DNA of 64,000 nt. Origin: Adiantum capillus-veneris (taxonomy: Eukaryota; Streptophyta; Polypodiopsida; Polypodiales; Pteridaceae). The translations under genes were made by a program, and so were the position numbers. Below the pieces are notes generated by a model, which worked only from the letters and a program-made list of their open reading frames with translations, did not search any database and was not told the DNA's origin. Location: NCBI GenBank assembly GCA_014529385.2, contig CM043945.1:147197741-147261740 (forward strand), given 5' to 3'. This document shows, piece by piece, positions 22,601 through 37,006 of this stretch (positions are counted from its first letter, which is position 1; each line of letters begins with the position of its first letter).

Positions 22601-22985
22601 AATTGAAAGGACGACTTCTATGTGTCTATGACAGTAGGCACAGTTCCTATTGGAGCAGTTCTACTGCAAAAGATAGGAAGGAGCTACAAGCCGATATACT
22701 TTGAGAGCAGGGTGATTGGCCCAAGAGAGGCTACCTACATTGAAGCAGAGCAATGGGTGATGGCTTTAGTCTTTGCTTGTAGGAAGCTTAAGGTGCATTT
22801 AATTGAGTGCAATTTTTTTGTGTTGACGGCTAACAATCTAGTGCCAGAAGTAGTGCTACATTTGAAGCGGGGAAGGAGGATTATGAAGTGGGTGTTGGAG
22901 CTGCAAGAATTCGAGTTCGAGTTCAAGGTAGATCACACGAGTCGGTCTCACTTGGCAAACATCCTTGTCATCAAGGTCGTTGATT
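22601..22985 (+). pseudogene. E3 RNase H (Ty3 type)
   Basis: Frame 22622-23077, first half. It contains VPIGAVLLQKIGRSYKPIYF, then EAEQWVMALVFACRKLK and the end VDHTSRSHLANILVIK, the usual RNase H after RT. It removes the RNA strand during cDNA synthesis. Open, but cut off from RT by stops. Confidence 0.8.
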
Positions 22986-23440
22986 TGCCAGCCTATCCAA
23001 GGGTGGTGAGAGATGAAGCTAAGGAGGAGCCTGATTTGGAGGATGCTTTTATGATGTGGTTCGACCGAGCGTATTGAAGGGTAGTACAGAAGGCAGGAGG
23101 AGGTGTGGTGATACACTACGCACACAAAAAATCTATATTTTTGAAGTCGTATGACCTGGAGGATGTGGACACCAATAATGCGGTGGAGTATCTCACTCTG
23201 CATTTGGGTTTGAAGTAGTGTATAGAGTTTGGCATTTCCAAATTGGTGGTGAAGGGAGATGCGTTGCTAGTCATCAAGCAACTGCTAGCTGGCCAATGGC
23301 AGGTAAAGAGGGCTTCTTTAGCATTGGTTCTTTTCCATCAAGGAAATGCTAAAGTCTTTTGAAGAGGTTCAATTCAGGCATGTAAAAAGAGACCAGAACC
23401 AAGAAGCGGACCAGTTAGCAAGTAGCAAAGTACAGGTGCA
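22986..23440 (+). pseudogene. E3 second RNase H (archaeal type), broken
   Basis: The domain reads MMWFDRAY (stop at 23075), AGGGVVIHY, NNAVEYLTLHLGL (stop near 23217), VVKGDALLVIKQLL and HVKRDQNQEADQLASSKV. This is the D-E-D-D layout of an archaeal-type RNase H, with the expected E replaced by V in NNAVEY. Its place before integrase marks the Tat lineage. Confidence 0.82.
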
Positions 23441-24494
23441 TGTTGCAGGTCTATATGTGGCCCTAGCCACTTATGTAGGTAGGGAGACTCTGAAGGAGAT
23501 TGAAGGGTTTTTGAGTGTAGGGCAGTGTCCAGAGGGTTTGTCCAAGTTGCAAAGAATAAGAGTGGTGCAAAAGGCCCACAAATGTACACTCGTAGGTGAA
23601 GATTTCATGAACTATGGGCGTGACGGAGTGCTAAGAAGGGTGTCGTACAAAGAAGAGATAGGTATGGTGCTGGAGCAATGCCACGAAGAAAGTGGACATC
23701 AAGGCAAAGACTAGGTTCTGTTTTGAGTGCTTAGAGCAGGCTTTTGGTGGCCTTCCATAGTGAAGGATGTGCATTATTGGTGCAAGATGTGCCGCGATTG
23801 TCAAACTATAGGAGAAAGATGACTGGTAGCAGAGTCAAAAAGTGCCATCACCACACAAAGTGCTTTTGAGAAGTGGGGTCTGGATGCCATAGGTCTCTCC
23901 CAAAGTCTACAAGCGGTAAGAAGTACATGGTGGTAGCTATTGACTACCTTACGAGATGGGTCAGCCAAGGCTGTGAAGGAAGTAAATGCTAATGTGGTGG
24001 CTCAGTTTGTGTTTGACAACATTTGTTGCTGTTTTGGTGTTCCATGGGTGTCAGTTTTTGATAGGGGTCAGGGGTTTAGAAGCAAGCTCATGAGTGCATT
24101 AGTGGAAAAGCTAAAGATTCAACATCGATTTTCCTCACCCTATCACCCCCAATGCAATGGTCTAGTCGAGAGTGCTAATGGGAAAATTGTCAAAATGTTA
24201 ACAAAGTACGTGTATAAGCAGGAAACTCAGTGGGAAACAAATCTAGAGAAGTGTCTGTGGGTGTATAGGATGTCCTTTAAAGTAGCTACACATTTCACTC
24301 CATTCGAGCTATTCATTGTAAGGAATCTATATTGTCAGTGCATGCATAGTTAGGTGCTTTAAAGGGTATGTGGCATGTCAATGCCACTCAACAAGGAGTT
24401 CTACACGATCAGATAGCCAGTTTGGAGGTTTTACAAATGGATAGAGAGGCAGCAGCAGACTACTATGTGAAGCAAAGAGAGAAGCGGGTTGCCA
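23441..24494 (+). pseudogene. E3 integrase, broken
   Basis: Zinc-binding part: LEQCHEESGHQGK then, in another frame, WCKMCRDCQ. Core: WGLDAIGLS (first D), SVFDRGQGF (second D near 24060) and NGLVESANG (E near 24170) with correct spacing. At least three frame changes occur between 23700 and 23950. The C-terminal part ends at the SINE insertion and continues after it. Confidence 0.85.
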
Positions 24495-24510
24495 AGTTCA
24501 ATCAAAACTT
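24495..24510. repeat. SINE target-site duplication (left copy)
   Basis: AGTTCAATCAAAACTT, repeated without change at 24890-24905 on the other side of the SINE. Confidence 0.93.
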
Positions 24511-24889
24511 CTTCTTTTTTCGACACACCATAGGGCCCACAGGGGGAGGTGCTTATCCCTTCCAAATATTAGCCATGTTACATGGTCAGGCAAGGGCCAC
24601 GTACCATCGGGCAAGAGCCATGCGTAGGCATCACCATGGCCACCTAATTGATGCAACACATGCTGGGAACGACGAAGAGAACTCGTAGCAACCAGCTAGG
24701 AACCTCCTCCTCGGGTGACCCACCCCAGGAGGAGGATGCACTCGAGTGTCCAAGGGCAAGATCCCTAGCAACGTGAACACCAGGTGAGCACAAGGTGTCC
24801 CTCTAGAGTGTGACCCAACAGGGGCTTTGAACCCACAACCCGTAGGTTGAGAGGCCAAAGCCTTACCGTTAGACCAACTCTTTGGGGAT
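24511..24889 (-). mobile_element. tRNA-derived SINE, 379 bp
   Basis: The minus strand starts ATCCCCAAAGAGTTGGTC and carries an A box (TGGTCTAACGGTAAGG, 24861-24876) and a B box (GGTTCAAAGCC, 24823-24833) of a polymerase III promoter. A tRNA-unrelated body follows, then a short A-rich tail (plus-strand CTTCTTTTTT at 24511-24520). It is flanked by a perfect 16-base duplication and splits the E3 integrase codons cleanly. Confidence 0.92.
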
Positions 24890-24905
24890 AGTTCAATCAA
24901 AACTT

Positions 24906-25130
24906 TCCATACAAAAATATAGAAGAGGGAGATTTGGTCATGAAGTACAAAATTTGCCTGGATTTCACATTCCAAAAGGAGTTCGAGAAGAAGTGGATAG
25001 GTCCGTATAAAGTTCAAAAGACCTTTTCGAATGGGACCTATCAGTTGTGGTAAGGGCGAATGGCAAGCTTCTTAAGAACAGGGTGAACAGTGTGCGGCTC
25101 AAGTTGTATTTTGAAAGAAATCTAGTGCTT
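24906..25130 (+). pseudogene. E3 integrase C-terminus
   Basis: After the SINE the pol frame resumes: DLVMKYKICLDFTFQKEFEK then KKWIGPYKVQKTFSNGTYQL, the typical integrase tail (compare GPFLVTKKFKNGSYRF in E1). A stop follows YQLW. Confidence 0.8.
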
Positions 25131-25290
25131 GACGTGAATCAGATTGTAGTCAAGGGGGGTGGGCAACCCACCTAAAACATGCAGTGGTCAAAAAAAGATG
25201 AAGCTTTTGTACATAGAGTTATGATTTTGCAGGTGCTTTCAGTTGTCAGTTTGGTGTGCAAGTTTCCAAAGTTCTGTAAATATGCTTTGG

Positions 25291-25327
25291 TCGAACATGA
25301 ATGTTCGACGAGGGGGCTGGGGAATGA
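25291..25327 (+). promoter_or_regulatory. E3 polypurine tract with adjoining hairpin
   Basis: AGGGGGCTGGGGAATGA (25311-25327) directly precedes the 3' LTR. Just upstream is an 18-base inverted repeat (TCGAACAT, two bases, ATGTTCGA, 25291-25308). Confidence 0.7.
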
Positions 25328-27692
<2,365 letters not shown>

Positions 27693-27738
27693 ACGCCAAC
27701 TACTCAAGAGGACCCTTACAATATCCTCCATTGCTTTA

Positions 27739-28075
27739 TCAGATGGCCTCACTAAATACATACTTCGGCACCTCATACTTGGCACTGCTTTCATCGTAAC
27801 AAACCAGCTGCATGTCCTCAGAGGTCACAATGATGCGTGCAGTATCTATAATTGCCTGAGCAAGATCCAATTGGGCCTCTGCAGCAGCAGTAGCATGAAG
27901 AGCATCCCATATTTCTACCTTTCTTTCATAGTGAGGAACAATATCCCAAAATTTCTCACGGATTTTTTTTCAGCTCTGATCGGGTTATTGCCTCCGAATG
28001 TTTCCATGGTTTTGTTTTTCTGAACTTCTTTGTGGTGCCTTTTTCAGATTTATCAGTTGAGCCCGTGCACCCCAT
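27739..28075 (-). pseudogene. UBTD-like (DC-UbP N-terminal domain) host gene copy with one frameshift
   Basis: Read from the ATG at 28075, the product begins MGCTGSTDKSEK, with a Gly2-Cys3 N-terminus suited to myristoylation and palmitoylation, then KPWKHSEAITRSELKK. After a one-base excess in an A-run (eight A, plus-strand T 27962-27969) the second frame continues FWDIVPHYERKVEIWDAL, LAQAIIDTARIIV, CYDESSAKYEVPKYVFSEAI and a TGA. This is the short plant protein that matches the N-terminal domain of animal UBTD1/2 (WDTAP..., KEIWDAL, LAQAI, CYDE, KYELPKYVLSEP). Length is about 111 residues, as in plant relatives. No intron is seen, so it may be a retrocopy. With a single homopolymer lesion, an assembly error in a working gene is also possible. 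A GA-rich leader lies upstream (28100-28315). Confidence 0.8.
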
Positions 28076-28183
28076 CGCTTGCAGAACATATTGTTTGTCT
28101 GCCCTTCCGGGTTCACATGCTCTCTCTGTCTCTCTCGCTCGATGTCTCTCACTCTCGCTCTCTCCCTCCTCAGAGTCTTCAAA

Positions 28184-28990
<807 letters not shown>

Positions 28991-29089
28991 TGTGAAAGAG
29001 GAGCTGAATGTAAGGAGTGGATCAGCGCATGCCAATGTGCGGTATTTGCAATGGCAACGGGTGTGGTGTGATATCACGTGGGGCATATT

Positions 29090-30879
<1,790 letters not shown>

Positions 30880-32163
30880 TATTGCTCGAGCTATGGTAAG
30901 ACTCCCAATACCAAGGATTCTTGATCGATTGCATTGAGCTTCTATCTTCACAAAAATTGATCTTAAGTCAGGGAATTATCAAATCCAAATGAAGGTGGAG
31001 GATATACCAAAGACAAGATTCAACACTTGATTTGGACATCAGGATTTTACAGTCATGCCTTTTATATTTACAAATGCTCATCATGTAACTTTTAATCATC
31101 TTATAAGACCAATGTGTTTAAAGAACATCTTGATGATTTTGTTCTTGTTTTCTTTGAGGAAATTATGGTTTAATCAAAGAACAGAGAATAACATGAACAA
31201 CATGCAGTGAGTACTTGACTTCTACATCAGAATCAGCTTTATGCTAAGATAGAAAATGCACCTTCTTCACTAACATAGTGGAGTACTTGGGATTTATTGT
31301 ATCCAACGAGGGTATTTCTTCTGATCCAAGTAACATTGAGGCTGTTGTAGCTTGGTCTACACCTAAATCTATCAAAGAAGTACGTGGTTTTCTTGGCTTA
31401 ACAAGATAGTATTGTACTTTTATTGAAGGCTATGCTAAGAATGTATCTCCATTGACTAATACCCTTAAGAATGGACCAGATATTTATATTTGGTTGAATT
31501 TGCGTATGAATTTTCATTCCAACGCTCTATTGGAATGTCTCATTTCCAAGCTTTGTATGGATAAGAGTGTCTTACTCCACTAAAATGGCCAGACCCTCTA
31601 ATAAGAGTTCAAGCGTCCAAAGAATTGTTAGATGAAATGCAATTGCAGACGGATCTTATACACTAATACATAAAGACTGCTCAAGATAAACAAAAAAGCT
31701 ACGTTGCCTCTAAACAATCTATTCGACTCTTTGAAGAAGAAGATATCATATTTTTTAGAGTGAAACCTAAATATAGCTCTTTATCAATGGGTAAATGTAA
31801 GAAACTCAGTGCCAGATATTGTGGACCTTTTGTGATCACAAAGAAAATCAATGATCAAGCTTATAGAATCTTGTTACTATCACATATAAAAGCATATGAT
31901 GTTTTTCACGTCAGCTTACTCAAGAGGTATGTACATGATACAAATCACGTTCTTGATGATTCTCTATTATCTACTTCCATCGATGGAGCTTTTGAAGTAT
32001 ACCCTAAACCAATTCTTCAAACTAGAACTAAATCTCTTTGTAATCGGCCCATTATTGCACACCTTGTTAAATGGTCAACCTATTGTGAGGAAGATGCTAC
32101 TTGGAAACGTGATGATGTAATGAGACTAGATTATCTAGATTATATGTTGAGTGAGGACACCTA
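30880..32163 (+). pseudogene. Decayed Ty3 chromovirus pol with internal deletion
   Basis: RT pieces ([35 protein letters not shown]; the usual APATF is degraded) run to about 31180. The RT thumb and connector follow (SSDPSNIEAVVAWSTPKSIK, EVRGFLGLT). Most of RNase H and integrase are missing. The integrase end (SFQRSIGMSHFQALYG) leads into the open frame 31760-32164, with GPFVITKKINDQAYRI, YDVFHVSLLKRY and a chromodomain-like end (VKWSTYCEEDATWKRDDV). A chromodomain after integrase identifies a chromovirus. There are many stops and no LTRs that I could identify. Confidence 0.8.
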
Positions 32164-32495
32164 GAATTTTTCAAGTGTGGAAGGATGTAAGATCTCTGAT
32201 ATTTGGGTCTCTTTAAAAAATAAAAAAAATTGTTTCCAATATCTCTTTCGTCAGATTGTAGCTTAGAATGCTTGTTTGACAGTATTGTAAGGTTCTAAAG
32301 TGAAAGCAAGGTCATTTTTGTGTTTCAATAGGTCATGCGGATGTTTGGTTCAGTTTTGGAAATTTTTTCTTTTTTTAGCTTTTTCATGCCTTTCGGTGCT
32401 TTTTTGCAAAAAGCAAAGCCAGATCTGTAATCTATGAGTCCTGGGAAGCTATGGTTCAATTTTATTAAATTCTGCATTTTGGACACTTTTCATGC
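32164..32495. other. AT-rich spacer
   Basis: No reading frame or repeat recognised. It includes the left flank of E4. Confidence 0.6.
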
Positions 32496-33002
32496 TGTGA
32501 AGGATTGGAGGGCTAGCCTCTACAACACCTCAAACCAACACAGAGAAAAGAGGATGACGAGAATAGCACTTTGAAGATAATGTGGGATGATCTTCACTCA
32601 TAAATTTTGATAGCCTCACTCACACTCAACCAGCCTCAACTAGCTTCCCTCTACACCGCTACAACTCCCACTACACTTGGATGCACTAAAGGAAGCAAAC
32701 CGATTCAGAAAACCAAAGAAAATAAGTAAGGAAAACAATGAAAATATATGCACTTTTTCTCATAAAATCAAGGGCTTCATTTCTTTTCAAACACCTTCCA
32801 TGTGCTAGTAGAGACTCCATAGGCGCTCCTATATATACACATAGTTTGGCAAAAAAATTAAAAAAAAGTGATGAAAAATTTGGGAAAAATTTTTCCCTTT
32901 TGCATATGTGCAAGCAAGGAATTGTAGCGCATAGTCTACCCTCGACTAGCCGCACCACAAGGAACTGCACATAACATGGTTGCCATACCTCAAACCAAGA
33001 TG

Positions 33003-33186
33003 TGAAGGGGATCGGGGAGCACCACAGACGGAGAGTGAGAGAGAGAGAAGGAGACACACGATGTGGGTGGGGAGACTCAAAGAGTGAGTAGCCCCCTATA
33101 CACTTATGCTATGTATAAGGTATACAAGTCAGTGGGCGCCCAGACTCTGGGCGGCCGGGCAAGGCACAGACACCTATACCCCAACA
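33003..33186 (-). repeat. C1 minus copy, 3' LTR
   Basis: 184 bases. A purine tract (minus-strand AAGTGGGAGGT) abuts its inner end. Confidence 0.93.
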
Positions 33187-33263
33187 ACCTCCCACTTAAA
33201 GGCGATTGTGCCTTTAAGCAAGGGAACCTAGTCTAAAGACTATAAAAGGCGAGAGAAAACCGC

Positions 33264-34930
33264 TCTCAACCGATGCCCACTGGCTGGCTGTGATCGTGTG
33301 CATCCGGCTGTCCTGCTCCCGTGTAAGTCCATACACCACCAAACGTACCGCACACGTACTGCAAGTATGTATGCAATACCTGCATATCTCCCTCGTGCAC
33401 TATGCCATCATCAGTCAACAAACGACTGACAACCCCAACTGCAAATGCTCCCACTACAGCTACGATATCCGGTCTCAAGATCAGCATCTCATACATGAGA
33501 CCACCGAATGCCGATGCAATGCTAGCGGGCCCTGCTAGCTCTCGGAGCATGCATCAACATATATATCCCTGGCAATAGGCATCTGTGACTGACAAGGCGT
33601 GTCAGCCACATGCATCTCCTGACTGTCCGCAAAAGACGCATCAACCTGTCGTGCAACCTCAGAGCAAACCAGCTGCTCTAGGTGTCTGTTGGAAGACATA
33701 TCCTGCACAACTATATCCCCATGCTCACTGTCGAGCATAGAAAGGAATGATTGCATAAGCGCTGACGTCTAAGCATCCATGTGAGTCATCTCTGTCATCA
33801 CCTCTGATGACTCATCCTGTTGTGACTCACTAGAGCTGTCCCGCTCTACCTATGCATCCGTAGACGCAACTTGCACAACAAGGTCGCTGCTCTGCACTCC
33901 ATGCAAAGCATCCTGCAACCCACAAGCAAAAGAGACTCGCTTGCTCTCTCGCTCTCTACCTGGCTGCATGATCACAGAGACAACACCATCTCTCCGGTGA
34001 TCCACATGCAATGGGTAACCTGTACCACTCCTGGCACCTCTCGCAATCACTAGCGAACCCAAATGCATCACAAAATCTCGCTCTCGTAGCGAAATCTGAC
34101 ATCCACAATCTCTAAGCTGACCAATCGAGATCAAACTCACTGTCAAATCTGGTACATAGCGCACATGTCGTAACAAGTAAGATGCACCACTCGGTAATGA
34201 CAGTCTCACATCTCCTGCACCTGCTATCGCATGCACCGATCCATCGGTCAAACGTACACTGCCAAGCATCCCGCTAGAATAGCTACAAAACCATGCACGA
34301 TGCGGCGTGACATGAAACATAGCATCTGCGTCTAGCAACCACTGCGAAGCGAGTGCACTATCCACATGTATAGCATCTCGTTCATAGCTCGAGGTAAAAG
34401 TGACATCCCCGTCACTAGTATACTCCGACACTACATGTGCCTCAACTGTCAAAGCAACTGAGTCCATGGCATCACTACATACATCTCTGAGACTGCCATG
34501 TCTCCTACGATGTCGCATACGATGAAAACAACGCCGTCTAACGTGTCCAGAATGACCACAATACCAACATATCACCTGTCGACATACTCGTGAATGTACA
34601 TGTCTCACACGAGTCCTTGATGACTCATATCTATCATACATATCATGTAATCTGCGCCAAAGTGCTCTCGAAGTAGTCTCATACATAACAAGAGCATATA
34701 CAGATTCCACAAGGTGCAAAGAGAGTGTAGATAGTGCCATCTCCTCTAGCTCCTGCCACTGATCGTCAAACATGTTTGAAGGTCTACCTGCATCACCACT
34801 CAATGGTCAATGCAACCCTCGCTGTGTCAATGCATCAAGCATACACTCTCTCCATGCCCCAAAGTCTGACCCATCAAACACGCGCATCTGTGAGAGGTCA
34901 CAATCTGATCGATCACATGTCTCTGCCATG
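33264..34930 (-). pseudogene. C1 minus copy: broken gag/protease-like/polymerase-remnant frame
   Basis: Starts MAETCDRSDCDLSQM at 34930 (gag: FDGSDFGAWRECMLDAL), then a TGA at 34807-34809. The frame continues with HLVESVYALVMYETTSRAL and the knuckle CWYCGHSGHVRRRC. The protease-like block reads WLLDADAMFHVTPHRAWF; the triplet D-A-D lacks the catalytic glycine. GCQISLRERDFVMHLGSL is the gag-pre-integrase part. Stops lie near 33848 and 33772 in the linker, and one base is lost at about 33540 compared with the plus copy. The end (GLMYEMLILRPDI) is a polymerase C-terminal remnant. The linker is shorter than in the plus copy. Confidence 0.88.
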
Positions 34931-35037
34931 AGCACAAGTAGCAAGCTAGATAGCAAAACCGCCTCACCAACAACACCTGGAAACTGTCTACAAATATGGC
35001 CAGAAACACAATGTAAAACCTGTGAGACACACTCCAA

Positions 35038-36200
35038 AATAGAGCTCCCGCAATGTCAATACAAGCCTCGCATGCTCTAGTATCACACTGCAATCTGTGA
35101 GCTAATCACCAAGCCCACACTATGCGGTATCGATGCATACACACGCACAAATCTCCCACCTACAGAGAACACCGCACGCAAATGCTGAGTGCAACCTGCA
35201 ATCTCTACCTAGATCGCATAAATGATACGCATAAAACTCCTGGGAAAATTTCGCCAGAGTTTCGACGCACAATGGCTATCAACACAAAATAACCATTGTC
35301 CTGCAAGCTCAATACAATGAGCAATCAATGCGCATCAAACTACACTCAACATACATCAACGGAGTGACTTCGCATAAGCAAACGCCAAAAGATTTACAAT
35401 CCGGAAACTTGATCAATGCGAAAACAATGCTCTCAAGAGAGCTTACCGGCACTTGAAAGTGCTCGCCAAAATGCATATATAATGGGCATCAACCATGCGC
35501 CATAACCATATGCAAACCATCCGCAAAGACCATGAATCCAAGCACAAAATCACTACCAAAGTATCCTGTGAAACCAAGTGAAAGAAGCTCCACCTGTGTG
35601 CTCCAAAGACCTGCGTCTCTCAAGAGACCGCTTCGGTGGTGTGTAAACGCCTCCGTACTTTGTTGCCCAAGTCTACCAAAAAACCCTCAAACCACAAGCT
35701 TAACACAAGTTGCAATTGCATCTTCAGCTCAGAATTTATGCACTCAACTTCAAGCATCTCCCGTGCTTCCAAAAGTGCATCAAACTCGCACACAATGCGA
35801 CAATAGAAAATCTGGAATTTCTGTATACAGTCAGTCTGAGCTGAATATCAGCAAAACGGTGAGGAATTTGCAAAAAGTTTCTTCTGCAAAGTTGTAGACC
35901 ACATCGAAACGGATGGGATGAGCGGACAGAATTCTCAGATCTGCATTCTACAAGGAGAAAAACGAATCTGAAAACTGTGCTGTTGCGCACACACTTTTAG
36001 GGCAGCACCTTCACTTACACACAATCTTCCACACTCCTTTCTTAGCTTCCACAAGAGCATACATCACTCTCAACTGAGCTCACAAGCTCCCATTGCATTC
36101 TCACAAAGCTTCAAGGCTTTCTTAATCTCTCTACCGTCGAGAGCGAGCGAGCTATCACCTAGAAGCTCTCAAAGCCGTCGTGCTCTCCGCAGTCACCATA
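35038..36200 (-). other. C1 minus copy: untranslated leader
   Basis: About 1.2 kb between primer site and start codon with no clear frame, matching in place the leader at 41750-43108. Confidence 0.6.
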
Positions 36201-36212
36201 GCTCTGATACCA
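36201..36212 (-). promoter_or_regulatory. C1 minus copy: primer binding site (initiator tRNA-Met)
   Basis: The minus strand reads TGGTATCAGAGC, the standard plant copia primer site, two bases inside the LTR. Confidence 0.93.
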
Positions 36213-36214
36213 AT

Positions 36215-36400
36215 TGAAGGGGATCGGGGAGCACCACAGACGGAGAGTGAGAGAGAGAGAGAAGGAGACACACGATGTGAGTGGGGAGACTCAAAGAGTG
36301 AGCAGCCCCCTATACACTTATGCTATGTATAAGGTATACAAATCAGTGGGCGCCCAGACTCTGGGCGGTCGGGCAAGGCACAGACGCCTATACCCCAACA
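36215..36400 (-). repeat. C1 minus copy, 5' LTR
   Basis: 186 bases, followed by the AGATG duplication. Confidence 0.93.
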
Positions 36401-36861
36401 AGATGAAGAGAGGTCAATATGCAGAGCTAAGCACACACTTTCATCAGCCCATTAAGGAGAGACACACTCTCAACTCACCACATCAGGCTCTCGCAAGGCA
36501 AGAGGGACACCCCTACACCAACACCCCCACCCTTCACCGTGCAGGCTGCAGTAGCACAGAGTTTCTTCTTCATAGCTAAATATCCCTCTTCACTCATGAC
36601 CGCAAGCTGATAAAAGTTCAATTTTTCTTCATATTTTTAAAGAACTCACTCACTCTTTGAAGTTTCGACACTTCTACGCACAAAACAACAAAACTATGTA
36701 CCCCACACAATTGGCCCGCATGCGTAGAGATAGCTGGCACACACTACCTTTGTACACTTTGTAAAAACATGCCTATTTACATCCAATGGTTCCAAAAGCA
36801 TCAAAAACATCCTCTCAAAGTCTTTGAGGTATCCCAAACCATTCCGCCAAAACACGTCACA

Positions 36862-36880
36862 TATTGCCCCCTCAACAAGC
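36862..36880 (-). promoter_or_regulatory. E4 polypurine tract
   Basis: The minus strand reads GTTGAGGGGGCAATA directly before the LTR start TGTGACG. Confidence 0.65.
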
Positions 36881-37006
36881 ATGGAACACTTTCAAGTGTT
36901 TCATGTGCATACTCTCACATCATTGTAAACATTCTTCTATTTTTCATGCCGTAAGCGCACCAAAATATAAGATGAGAGCTAAAAATAACATAGATTCTCT
37001 CATCAT

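Larger units (their letters stand above)
33003..36400 (-). mobile_element. C1: nested non-autonomous copia-derived element, minus copy
   Basis: LTRs 33003-33186 and 36215-36400 (plus-strand TGAAGGGG ... CCCCAACA) are flanked by AGATG on both sides (32998-33002, 36401-36405). The other LTR of E4 shows the empty site as AGACG at 39625-39629. The primer site is the initiator tRNA-Met type. The body encodes a broken version of the 613-codon protein found intact at 43109-44950. The LTRs differ at about five positions plus a GA indel. Confidence 0.94.
32496..36861 (-). repeat. E4 3' LTR, interrupted
   Basis: The LTR is 963 bases once the nested element and its extra AGATG (33003-36405) are set aside. 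It matches 39075-40084. Confidence 0.87.

Noticed and set aside
24820-24880. A free-standing tRNA gene on the minus strand
   Set aside because: A and B boxes are present, but the acceptor stem does not pair as a tRNA would. The unit has a long body, a tail and a 16 bp duplication, so it is a SINE.
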